From positions 1-56,530 of the forward strand of contig NZ_AHKF01000012.1 of the NCBI RefSeq assembly GCF_000252125.1: a stretch of DNA of 56,530 nucleotides, given 5' to 3'. A model generated the notes under the pieces. The model saw nothing but the letters and a program-made list of their open reading frames with translations. It was not told the DNA's origin and searched no databases. Below, piece after piece: positions 8,196 through 16,475 of the stretch (the stretch's first letter is position 1; every line of letters starts with the position of its first letter). Made by a program: the position numbers and the translations under genes. Origin of the DNA: Flavobacterium frigoris PS1 (GTDB lineage: Bacteria; Bacteroidota; Bacteroidia; Flavobacteriales; Flavobacteriaceae).

Positions 8196-8549
8196 ATGAA
8201 AAAGAAGCAACTCATAATTAGTCTTTCTTTGGCGGTGACCGTATTACTCTCAATACTGTTGCAGTCTTTGCATACTTATGAGCATTTCGTAAAGCAGTTT
8301 ACTCAAACTGAATGCCATCACAAATACAATGGGAGTAGGCCGGAAATAACACATCAACATCACAATTTTGATCATTGTAAGGTATGTCATTTCACATTTG
8401 GGTCCTATATTTCTCCAGTTGAGTTTGCATATAAACTCAACTCAAATTTCAGAACAGTTCCTTACTTTCTTGCAACAGCAGATGCTATTATTTCATTTTC
8501 TGGAAGCTTGTATTCTCATCGTGGTCCCCCTGTAAATAACTTGGGCTAA
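8196..8549 (+). CDS. Small His/Cys-rich exported or membrane-anchored protein
   Basis: This 117-residue protein begins with a hydrophobic N-terminal segment (L-I-I-S-L-S-L-A-V-T-V-L-L-S-I-L-L) followed by a histidine-rich stretch (H-Q-H-H-N-F-D-H-C-K-V-C-H-F), an HCxxCH-type metal-binding pattern. The C-terminus ends in H-R-G-P-P-V, like DUF2946-type proteins found beside metal-uptake genes. A frame starting at TTG 8187 adds three residues, but the ATG at 8196 gives the normal M-K-K-K signal start. A TonB receptor follows after about 100 bases. A role in periplasmic metal binding is inferred; the family is not certain. Confidence 0.7.
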   Translation: MKKKQLIISLSLAVTVLLSILLQSLHTYEHFVKQFTQTECHHKYNGSRPEITHQHHNFDHCKVCHFTFGSYISPVEFAYKLNSNFRTVPYFLATADAIISFSGSLYSHRGPPVNNLG

Positions 8550-8647
8550 TTTTTTAGCCACCATCATTTCTTTTTATTTACTAAATAGTTAGACTCTAGG
8601 CACCATTCTTTTGGAAAGCAAGAGTGACTAACGATACAATCATTTTA

Positions 8648-10858
8648 ATGAAAAAAATCATCATAACCCTAATCTTGGGGTTTTCAGCTATGCTCCAAGC
8701 ACAAAATAAAGTGTCGGGGACAGTAACAAATATGGCGAACCAGCCCATAAAAGGAGTTTCAGTTTATGCTCCAGAATTACATCAAGGAACAACAACAGAT
8801 GCTAACGGAAATTATATTCTGACAAATCTTCCCAGTAGGAGTTTAAAGCTAAATTTCGTGTTTGTAGGTTTTTCTAACCAGAATAAGACCATCGAGATAC
8901 GACAGAAAGAGAACACACTTAATATAATCCTTGAAGAAACTATATTCGAAATGGATGAGGTAATCGTTTCTACTGCTTTCAATAAAATACAGTCACAAAA
9001 TGTGATGAAGGTAGAACATGCCACCATAAAGGAATTACAACAAAAAGGAACAGCAACCTTAATAGAAGGATTAGCAACGATTCCTGGTGTTTCTCAAGTT
9101 TCCACAGGAACTTCAATAGGAAAGCCAGTTATTCGCGGTTTGAGTGGAAACCGGGTGTTAGTTTATTCACAAGGAGTTCGCATGGAAAACCAGCAGTTTG
9201 GTGACGAACATGGTCTGGGATTGAACGATGCTGGAGTAGAAAGCGTTGAGGTTATCAAAGGGCCAGCTTCGTTATTGTATGGTTCAGATGCTCTTGGTGG
9301 AGTTTTGTATTTCAACCCAGAGAAATTTGCAGATGCCAATACGTTTAAAGCTAATTTTAGCCAAAAATTATTTTCCAACACCTTGGGAAGTAACTCTTCG
9401 CTTGGGTTAAAAACATCAACTGAAAACTGGAAATTCCTCGCTCGCGGAAGTTACAATACGCATTCTGATTACCGTATTTCTGGAGGGGACCGCGTAACCA
9501 ACACGCGTTACAATGAAACCGATTTTAAAACAGGTATTGGCTATAGCAATTCTAGTTTTTCTTCGGTTCTTCGATACAATTATAATAATTTGGATTTAGG
9601 AATTCCTGAGGATGGTATTGCAGAGCAAAGTAAAAGCAAAAACACGGGTTTTCCAAGACAAGGCGTTTTCAGCCATTTGTTGAGTTTAAACTCTGTTATC
9701 TATTTAAAAAATTCAAAATTGGATATTGATTTGGGATATATTGCTAATGATCGTTCTGAGTTTGAGGATAGTGATGTGGCAGGATTGCGTATGAAGTTGA
9801 AAACTTTTAATTACGATGCTAAATACCATCTACCCACATTGGGTAAACTAGAATCAATTTTCGGAATTCAAGGAATGCACCAAACCAATACGAACTTTGG
9901 TGAGGAGTATCTGATTCCAGATGCGACTACTAATGATTTTGGTGTTTTTGGAACAGCTAATTATGAGTGGGGAAACAATAGTGCCGTACAAGCGGGTTTA
10001 CGTTTTGATAATAGAAAAATTACTAGTGTTGAAAACGGTACAGTTGGAGAAGAGGGATATTTTAAAGCAATCGATAAATCATTTGATAGTTTTAATGCTT
10101 CTTTGGGATACAAGACAAACCTTGCAGACGATTTTACCTTACGATTGAATTTGGCCTCTGGATTTAGAGCGCCTAACTTAGCTGAATTAACATCTAATGG
10201 GGTACATGAAGGGACTAATCGCTATGAAATAGGGAATTCTGATTTAAAAACAGAACAAAACGTACAAACGGATTTGAACTTAGAGTACAAGAATGACCAT
10301 TTTGAATTTTTTGTAAACGGATTTTACAATCACATCAACAATTATATTTACACATCACCTACAGGTACAGTTCTGGAGAATTCTGATGTATTCAATTATA
10401 TTCAAAGCAATGCCAAATTGTATGGAGGGGAAGTTGGTTTGCATTTTCATCCGCATCCATTGGACTGGTTGCATTATGAAACTGCTTTTGAAACCGTTAC
10501 GGCTAAAAAACAGAACGGGGACTACTTGCCACTGATTCCTGCAAACAATTGGAATAATACGCTTAGAGGTGAATTTAAAGTTAAAGAGTGGCTTGAAGCT
10601 GGATTCGCTACTTTTAATGTGAATACAACATTTAACCAAGACAATGTAAGTGGTTTTGAAACTAAATCTAACGGTTATACTTTAATAAATTTAGGCCTTG
10701 GGGGAACAGTAAAACTAGGTAAAACTGTTTTTGATGTTAACCTTAATGGAAATAACCTTTTCGACAAAAGATACATTGCCCATTTGTCAAGATTAAAAAC
10801 GGATGGGATTCCTAACATAGGTAGAAACATTGTTCTAGGAGTGAACTTTAGCATTTAA
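8648..10858 (+). CDS. TonB-dependent outer-membrane receptor, probable metal uptake
   Basis: The start chosen is the ATG at 8648, giving the signal peptide M-K-K-I-I-I-T-L-I-L-G-F with cleavage after Q-A-Q; an upstream in-frame start at 8624 would bury it. The 736 residues comprise a carboxypeptidase-like beta domain (about 22-105), a TonB plug (about 110-220, with I-R-G-L-S-G-N-R-V-L-V-Y and V-E-V-I-K-G-P-A-S-L-L-Y-G) and a 22-strand barrel ending in a Phe-containing strand. The plug resembles ZnuD-type zinc receptors, and the upstream protein is His-rich, so zinc or another transition metal is the likely substrate. A terminator follows at 10902-10939. Confidence 0.88.
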   Translation: MKKIIITLILGFSAMLQAQNKVSGTVTNMANQPIKGVSVYAPELHQGTTTDANGNYILTNLPSRSLKLNFVFVGFSNQNKTIEIRQKENTLNIILEETIFEMDEVIVSTAFNKIQSQNVMKVEHATIKELQQKGTATLIEGLATIPGVSQVSTGTSIGKPVIRGLSGNRVLVYSQGVRMENQQFGDEHGLGLNDAGVESVEVIKGPASLLYGSDALGGVLYFNPEKFADANTFKANFSQKLFSNTLGSNSSLGLKTSTENWKFLARGSYNTHSDYRISGGDRVTNTRYNETDFKTGIGYSNSSFSSVLRYNYNNLDLGIPEDGIAEQSKSKNTGFPRQGVFSHLLSLNSVIYLKNSKLDIDLGYIANDRSEFEDSDVAGLRMKLKTFNYDAKYHLPTLGKLESIFGIQGMHQTNTNFGEEYLIPDATTNDFGVFGTANYEWGNNSAVQAGLRFDNRKITSVENGTVGEEGYFKAIDKSFDSFNASLGYKTNLADDFTLRLNLASGFRAPNLAELTSNGVHEGTNRYEIGNSDLKTEQNVQTDLNLEYKNDHFEFFVNGFYNHINNYIYTSPTGTVLENSDVFNYIQSNAKLYGGEVGLHFHPHPLDWLHYETAFETVTAKKQNGDYLPLIPANNWNNTLRGEFKVKEWLEAGFATFNVNTTFNQDNVSGFETKSNGYTLINLGLGGTVKLGKTVFDVNLNGNNLFDKRYIAHLSRLKTDGIPNIGRNIVLGVNFSI

Positions 10859-10901
10859 TTGAAGGGTTACTATAAGAAGCTATTTCTTAATCATTTCTTA
10901 C

Positions 10902-10945
10902 AAGGCACAAAATCAAAATAGCAATTGGTTTTGTGCCTTTTGTGT
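10902..10945 (+). terminator. Terminator after the TonB receptor gene
   Basis: AAGGCACAAAA (10902-10912) pairs perfectly with TTTTGTGCCTT (10929-10939) around a 16-base loop, followed by a T-rich tract. Confidence 0.75.
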
Positions 10946-10987
10946 TTATAATAATTACAATTAATGCTTTTTTGAATCTAAGTTCCG

Positions 10988-11024
10988 TATATTTGTTTAA
11001 CTAAAATAAATAAAAGTTAAACAA
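10988..11024 (+). promoter_or_regulatory. -7 element and 10-bp inverted repeat: candidate operator of the photolyase operon
   Basis: TATATTTG (10988-10995) fits the -7 consensus but no TTG is at -33. TTGTTTAACT (10993-11002) and AGTTAAACAA (11015-11024) are a perfect inverted repeat with a 12-base spacer, overlapping the -7 element and the expected transcription start. The half-site centres are 22 bases apart, about two helical turns, as expected for a dimeric regulator. It lies 10 bases before the GTG at 11035. A MerR-type light regulator (LitR/CarH class) is a plausible binder, but none is encoded in the window. Confidence 0.55.
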
Positions 11025-11034
11025 TTAAATTATC

Positions 11035-12525
11035 GTGAGTAAAGCTGCTGTAAATATTGTTTGGTTCAAGCGTGACTTGCGTTTTATAGATAACGACGCA
11101 TTATATAACGCAAACAATTCGGGTCTACCATTAGTGTTGATTTATTGTTTTGAACCCACAGTTATGAGTTATCCAGATTCTGATGTGCGCCACTGGCGAT
11201 TTATTTATGAATCCATCCAGGATTTACAAACCAAGCTCAATCCTATAAATGCAACTTTCTATTATTTTCACAATGAAGTGCAAAATGTTTTTTCAGAGTT
11301 GTCAAAAAAGTATGAGATAAAAACTGTTTTTTCTCACCAGGAAATTGGTAATAAAATCACTTTTGACAGAGATATAACCATGCAGAATTTTTTTCAAAAA
11401 AACAATATCATTTGGAAAGAATCACAAATGCATGGTGTCATTCGAAAATTAAAATCGAGGCAACATTGGGATAAGCGCTGGGAGAATGTCATGCGTGCAG
11501 AGCCAAAAATGGTAGCGGTAAACGATTTAAATCTAGTTCATTTAGAAGACGGTTTTTATAGTTATTTAAGAGGAAATCCATTAACAGAAGAGATAGTAAA
11601 TCCAAATAAAAACTTCCAGAAAGGAGGCGAGAACCTAGCTTGGCGATACCTCGATAGTTTTGTAAAAGAACGGTATGTCAATTACAGCAAGCATATTTCT
11701 AAACCAGCTTTAAGTAGAAAAGGATGCAGTCGTATGTCTCCATATTTGACTTACGGTGCTATTAGTATGCGAATGATTTATCAATATACCAATCAACATT
11801 ATGAAAATTCTAAGAATAAACGAGCCATTCTTAATTTTGTTTCCAGGCTCCATTGGCACTGTCATTTTATTCAAAAATTTGAAGACGAGTGTCGAATGGA
11901 ATTCGAAAATGTAAATAGAGCGTATGACACTTTGGTTAAACCAAAAAATGAAAGGTATATCAAAGCTTGGCAAGAAGGAAAAACAGGAGTGCCTATTGTT
12001 GATGCTTGTATGCGATGTTTAGTAACTACGGGTTACATTAACTTTAGAATGCGAGCTATGGTGGTTTCATTTTTCACCTTTAATTTATGGCAAGACTGGC
12101 GTGAACTGCATTTTTTAGCTCGGCAATTTCTGGATTACGAACCGGGAATTCACTATCCACAAATACAGATGCAATCTGGTACGACTGGAATCAATACAAT
12201 TCGGATTTACAGCCCCATAAAAAACTCTGAAGATCATGATCCAGATGGTGTTTTTATCAAACAATGGCTACCAGAATTAGCTGATATTCCTGTTAGTTTG
12301 ATTCACGAACCTTGGAAGCTAAATTTAATTGAACAGCAATTTTATAACTGTGAAATAGGGAAAGATTATCCTGAGCCAATTGTAAACATAGAAGAAACTA
12401 GAAAATATGCCAGCGACATTGTATGGAGTTTTCGAAAAAAAGACGAAGTGAAAGAAGAAGGAAAACGGATTTTGAAAAAGCATGTTTCTAATCCGAATCG
12501 AAAAACTAAAAAGACAAAAACATAA
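11035..12525 (+). CDS. Atypical cryptochrome/photolyase-family flavoprotein
   Basis: The 496-residue protein has the photolyase N-terminal alpha/beta domain ([10 protein letters not shown] at 9-18) and the C-terminal FAD-binding helical domain ([12 protein letters not shown], then [10 protein letters not shown]). In classical photolyases the active-site region reads N-G-x-x-Q-W-x-x-x-T-G-T-D-A; here, at about 370-390, it reads [17 protein letters not shown] is probably bound, but DNA-repair activity is uncertain. The start is GTG at 11035. It is the first gene of a five-gene operon: the DUF2071 gene overlaps its stop by one base (TAATG). The Lys/Arg-rich tail is unusual. Confidence 0.85.
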   Translation: MSKAAVNIVWFKRDLRFIDNDALYNANNSGLPLVLIYCFEPTVMSYPDSDVRHWRFIYESIQDLQTKLNPINATFYYFHNEVQNVFSELSKKYEIKTVFSHQEIGNKITFDRDITMQNFFQKNNIIWKESQMHGVIRKLKSRQHWDKRWENVMRAEPKMVAVNDLNLVHLEDGFYSYLRGNPLTEEIVNPNKNFQKGGENLAWRYLDSFVKERYVNYSKHISKPALSRKGCSRMSPYLTYGAISMRMIYQYTNQHYENSKNKRAILNFVSRLHWHCHFIQKFEDECRMEFENVNRAYDTLVKPKNERYIKAWQEGKTGVPIVDACMRCLVTTGYINFRMRAMVVSFFTFNLWQDWRELHFLARQFLDYEPGIHYPQIQMQSGTTGINTIRIYSPIKNSEDHDPDGVFIKQWLPELADIPVSLIHEPWKLNLIEQQFYNCEIGKDYPEPIVNIEETRKYASDIVWSFRKKDEVKEEGKRILKKHVSNPNRKTKKTKT

Positions 12526-13259
12526 TGACTATTTTTTTAAAAGCAAATTGGGAAAATATTATCATGGCCAATTATGAAATTGACCCTGAAATACTGCTCC
12601 CTTACTTGCCGAAAGGCGTCGAGCTTGATTTGTATGATGGAAAAGCCTACGTAAGTCTGGTTGGGTTTATGTTCAAGAAAACTAAATTGTTTAACGTTGC
12701 TATTCCTTGGTTCGGCACTTTTGAAGAAATTAATTTGCGGTTTTATGTGATTCGAAAAGAGGGAGACAAATGGAAACGCGGAGTTGTTTTTATTAATGAA
12801 ACCATTCCATATCCTATTGTAGCTTGGATGGCAAATAAATTATACAAAGAACATTATACCGTTGTGCCTACAAGACACGAAATAAGTAACAAAAAAAACA
12901 AGCAAAAAGTAAATTTTGAATGGCTTTTGAATAAAAAATGGAACAGCATTTATGTAGAAGCAACAACGGAATCTAAAGCTATGAAAAACCAATCTTTAGA
13001 AAAATTCATATACGAACATTATTATGGATACACGAAAATTGATGAACACAATACCGAAGAATACAAATTGCAGCATCCAACTTGGATGGTTAACGAAGTT
13101 TTAGATTATAAAATAGATTGTGATTTTACAGCCATGTATGGTGAATCATTTTCTGTTTTAAATACTACAAAACCAGAGGCTGTTTTTATTGCTGAAGGTT
13201 CATCAGTGGCTATACAATGGAAAAGAAACCGATTAAATTTTGATAATGAAAGGCGTTAA
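12525..13259 (+). CDS. DUF2071 (YqjF-like) protein
   Basis: This 244-residue protein matches the DUF2071/YqjF family by its pattern: N-terminal [14 protein letters not shown], then [25 protein letters not shown] and [10 protein letters not shown]. The biochemical function of the family is not known. Its start overlaps the stop of the photolyase-like gene by one base, and its last 14 bases overlap the DUF2256 gene in another frame, so all are translated from one message. Presence in a photolyase operon suggests a part in the light response; that is inference only. Confidence 0.85.
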   Translation: MTIFLKANWENIIMANYEIDPEILLPYLPKGVELDLYDGKAYVSLVGFMFKKTKLFNVAIPWFGTFEEINLRFYVIRKEGDKWKRGVVFINETIPYPIVAWMANKLYKEHYTVVPTRHEISNKKNKQKVNFEWLLNKKWNSIYVEATTESKAMKNQSLEKFIYEHYYGYTKIDEHNTEEYKLQHPTWMVNEVLDYKIDCDFTAMYGESFSVLNTTKPEAVFIAEGSSVAIQWKRNRLNFDNERR

Positions 13260-13383
13260 AAAACAGCATTTGCCCACTAAAATATGCATTAGTTGCCAAA
13301 GATCATTTTCTTGGCGAAAAAAATGGGAAAAAGTGTGGGAAGAAGTGAAATACTGCAGTGATAAATGTAGAATGAATAAGTAA
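13246..13383 (+). CDS. DUF2256 zinc-ribbon mini-protein
   Basis: This 45-residue protein starts at ATG 13246, inside the 3' end of the DUF2071 gene, and stops one base before the (6-4) photolyase ATG. It carries C-I-S-C-Q-R-S-F near residue 14 and Y-C-S-D-K-C-R near residue 37, a CxxC...CxxxC zinc-ribbon, with the family's W-R-K-K-W-E-K-V-W core. These are hallmarks of DUF2256, a family usually found beside or fused to cryptochrome/photolyase-related proteins. Function is unknown; zinc binding is inferred from the four cysteines. It is easily missed because of its size. Confidence 0.9.
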   Translation: MKGVKKQHLPTKICISCQRSFSWRKKWEKVWEEVKYCSDKCRMNK

Positions 13384-13384
13384 A

Positions 13385-14920
13385 ATGAAAAAAACGATAC
13401 GGTTAATTCTTGGCGATCAATTAAACAGCAATCATTCTTGGTACGATACCATAGATGAAGCTGTTACTTACGTATTGATGGAAATTCGCACGGAGACGGA
13501 TTATGCTACTCATCATATCCAAAAGATTGTAGGCTTTTTTGCGGCAATGCAGGCTTTTGCATTAGATCTAAAAGCCAAAAAACACAACGTAATTTATCTT
13601 CATTTAAACGATGAAAACAATCTACAATCCTTTGATAAAAATATTGAATTTTTGATTGAGCATAATAATTTCACCCATTTCGAATACCAACTTCCAGATG
13701 AATATCGGGTGGATGAGCATCTAAAAAGTTTCTGTAAAACGCTCTCAATTACAAGCTCGGCTGTTGATTCAGAACATTTTTTTACAACAAGGGAGGAGCT
13801 AGGACATTTTTTTGAAGGCAAGAAAACATTTGTCCTTGAAAGTTTTTATCGTGCGATGCGAAAAAAGCACAACGTTTTAATGGAAGCAGGAAAACCAGTA
13901 ACTGGGCAATGGAATTATGATGGTGAAAACCGAAAAAAGTTGCCTAAAAATCACAAACCAACGCCACCGCTGATTTTTAATAATGATGTATCGGAAATTC
14001 TGGATGAGATTAACAAGACCAATATTAAAACGATTGGGAATATTGATTCTAAAAATTTTGTTTGGCCAATAAACAGGCAACAGTCACTTGAATTATTAGA
14101 CTTTTTTGTAACTGACTGTTTGCATTTGTTCGGAAGTTATCAAGATGCCATGACGCCAAATGAATGGTCCTTGTATCATTCTAGGATTTCGTTTTCTATG
14201 AATGTAAAAATGATTTCGCCACAAGAAGTTATTGATAAAGCAATTGAAGAATGGAAAAAGAGACCTAACGAAATACAATACAATCAACTGGAAGGTTTTG
14301 TACGCCAGATTATTGGATGGCGGGAATACATGCGCGGTATTTATTGGCTCAAAATGCCTGAATATGCTTCCTTAAATTATTTTGATAACCAGGAAAAATT
14401 ACCGGAATGGTTCTGGACAGGCGAAACAAAAATGAATTGTTTAAAAGATGCTATTGGCCAGAGTTTAGAGTATGGTTATGCGCATCATATTCAAAGGTTG
14501 ATGATTACGGGCAATTTTGCGCTTTTAGCAGGAGTAAACCCTGATGAAATTGATGCTTGGTATCTCGGAATATATGTAGATGCTATTGAATGGGTTCAAA
14601 TTACAAATACGCGTGGCATGAGTCAGTTTGCCGATGGCGGTATCGTAGGGACAAAACCCTATGTAAGCTCGGCTAGTTACATTGATAAAATGAGTCATTA
14701 TTGTGGCTCTTGTTATTACAAAAAAGCAATTAAAACGGGTGAAAAAGCTTGTCCGTTTAATAGTTTGTATTGGAATTTTTATGACAAAAATGAAGAGAAA
14801 TTAGGCAAAAACCCTAGAATTGGCATGATGTATAACGTATGGCGAAAGATGCAACCCGAAGCACAAGGGGCCCTATTAGAACAAGCAGATTACTATTTAA
14901 AAAACATAAATAATTTATAA
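13385..14920 (+). CDS. phrB: Iron-sulfur bacterial (6-4) photolyase, PhrB type
   Basis: The 511-residue protein begins I-R-L-I-L-G-D-Q-L-N, typical of photolyase-related (FeS-BCP) proteins. Cys352, Cys440, Cys443 and Cys456 have the same spacing (88, 3, 13) as the four [4Fe-4S] ligands of Agrobacterium PhrB (350, 438, 441, 454). The FAD-domain motifs G-F-V-R-Q-I-I-G-W-R-E-Y and the Y-V-S-S-A-S-Y-I-D-K-M region are present. It should repair (6-4) pyrimidine photoproducts with blue light, using FAD and an N-terminal antenna. It starts one base after the DUF2256 stop and overlaps the CRY-DASH gene by one base. Confidence 0.93.
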   Translation: MKKTIRLILGDQLNSNHSWYDTIDEAVTYVLMEIRTETDYATHHIQKIVGFFAAMQAFALDLKAKKHNVIYLHLNDENNLQSFDKNIEFLIEHNNFTHFEYQLPDEYRVDEHLKSFCKTLSITSSAVDSEHFFTTREELGHFFEGKKTFVLESFYRAMRKKHNVLMEAGKPVTGQWNYDGENRKKLPKNHKPTPPLIFNNDVSEILDEINKTNIKTIGNIDSKNFVWPINRQQSLELLDFFVTDCLHLFGSYQDAMTPNEWSLYHSRISFSMNVKMISPQEVIDKAIEEWKKRPNEIQYNQLEGFVRQIIGWREYMRGIYWLKMPEYASLNYFDNQEKLPEWFWTGETKMNCLKDAIGQSLEYGYAHHIQRLMITGNFALLAGVNPDEIDAWYLGIYVDAIEWVQITNTRGMSQFADGGIVGTKPYVSSASYIDKMSHYCGSCYYKKAIKTGEKACPFNSLYWNFYDKNEEKLGKNPRIGMMYNVWRKMQPEAQGALLEQADYYLKNINNL

Positions 14921-16209
14921 TGAAAACGGCTATAGTTTGGTTTAAAACGGATTTACGATTGTATGACAACGAAACACTGATTAAAGCAATTGCTCAAAGC
15001 GAAGAAATTTTGCCTATTTATTGTTTTGATGATTCTCATTTTGAAACTACTCAATATGGTTTTAAAAAAACGGGCAGTTACCGCGCGCAATTTTTATTAG
15101 AATCATTAAAAAATCTAGATGCTAATCTACGTAAATTAGGCTCTGGATTACTTATTGTAAAAGGAAAACCAGAAGTTGAAATCCCTAAAATTGTGGCAGA
15201 ATATAAGGTGCATAAAGTTTTTGCTGAACGCGAAGTAGCCTTTGAAGAAAAGCGAACAGAAAAATTGGTTCAAACTGAACTTTTCAAACTGCGTTGCGAG
15301 CTAGAAACTTTCAGTACCAGCACACTATATCACGCAGAAGATTTGCCATTTGCCAAAAAAGACATCCCTGATATTTTTACTGTTTTTAGGAAAAAAATAG
15401 AACAAGAGACATCAGTTAGAAGTGTTTTTAGTTCGCCTTTAACAATTGCATCGCCAATCATTCCTAAATTGAATTTGCCTACTTTAAAAAAGTTAGGCCT
15501 GGAGCTTTCTAAAATAGATTCCCGGGCGGCTATTAATTTTAAAGGAGGAGAAACACAAGCGAAGAAGCGATTAAACCATTATTTTTTTGAAACAAAAAGT
15601 CTTTCTAGTTATAAAGAAACCAGAAACGGAATGGTTGGGGAGGATTATTCGTCAAAATTTTCTGCTTGGCTGGCTTTGGGCTGTATTTCGCCAAGAGCAA
15701 TTTATTTTGAAATTAAAAGGTACGAAAATCAAAATGGGGCTAATGATTCTACCTATTGGTTGGTTTTTGAATTGTTGTGGCGTGATTTTTTTCGGTTTAT
15801 GTTTAAAAAGCACCAAACTAAATTTTTCCTCTACTCTGGAATACAAAATGAAAAAGTAAATTCAAAGTCACTAAACGAGAAATTAGTATCGCAATGGATC
15901 AATGGGGCAACTGATTCCGATTTTATAAATGCCAATATGATCGAACTCAAACTAACTGGCTTTATGAGTAACAGAGGGAGGCAAAACGTCGCTAGCTATT
16001 TTTGTAACGAGCTCAATATGGACTGGCGCATGGGTGCTTCTTACTTTGAATCTCAGCTTATAGATTATGATGTGTGTAGCAATTGGGGAAACTGGGCTTA
16101 TTTAGCAGGCGTAGGCAATGATCCAAGAAAGCACCGTTATTTTAATATCGAGAAACAAGCCAAGGATTACGACAAGGACAGTGCTTTTAGGGACCTGTGG
16201 TTGCAATAG
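14920..16209 (+). CDS. Cryptochrome DASH
   Basis: The 429-residue protein has the CRY-DASH pattern: N-terminal I-V-W-F-K-T-D-L-R-L-Y-D-N-E, a linker with F-K-G-G-E-T, then the FAD-domain S-S-K-F-S-A-W-L-A-L-G-C-I-S-P-R, Y-W-L-V-F-E-L-L-W-R-D-F-F-R, G-F-M-S-N-R-G-R-Q-N-V-A-S and D-W-R-M-G-A-S-Y-F-E. The family repairs cyclobutane dimers in single-stranded or looped DNA and may signal. It ends the operon and its ATG overlaps the phrB stop (TAATG). The C-terminus is compact, without the long tail of plant or fungal relatives. Confidence 0.93.
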   Translation: MKTAIVWFKTDLRLYDNETLIKAIAQSEEILPIYCFDDSHFETTQYGFKKTGSYRAQFLLESLKNLDANLRKLGSGLLIVKGKPEVEIPKIVAEYKVHKVFAEREVAFEEKRTEKLVQTELFKLRCELETFSTSTLYHAEDLPFAKKDIPDIFTVFRKKIEQETSVRSVFSSPLTIASPIIPKLNLPTLKKLGLELSKIDSRAAINFKGGETQAKKRLNHYFFETKSLSSYKETRNGMVGEDYSSKFSAWLALGCISPRAIYFEIKRYENQNGANDSTYWLVFELLWRDFFRFMFKKHQTKFFLYSGIQNEKVNSKSLNEKLVSQWINGATDSDFINANMIELKLTGFMSNRGRQNVASYFCNELNMDWRMGASYFESQLIDYDVCSNWGNWAYLAGVGNDPRKHRYFNIEKQAKDYDKDSAFRDLWLQ

Positions 16210-16475
16210 TTTTTTACCATGTAAGTCAATAAGTTTAGTTGCTTTTTTAAAATGGTGTATTTCGATTCTTCGCGAGAGAAACTTACACAAAGAAACGCAA
16301 TGCTTTACAAAGAGATTTAATGTTCTCCGTGTATCTTTGGGAACTTTTGTATGACACTTTTAAACAAACAATGTAACAAAAAACAACTTTTCAAGACTCA
16401 TTATCTTTAAGTGTCTTCTTTCGTGATCTAGACAATCAAATTCCTTATTTTTGTTCTAACCAATACTTTTTTTTA

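Noticed and set aside
16274..16352. CACAAAG/ATCTTTG-containing tract as a dispersed repeat
   Set aside because: It resembles flavobacterial intergenic filler, but no second copy is in the window to support a repeat call.
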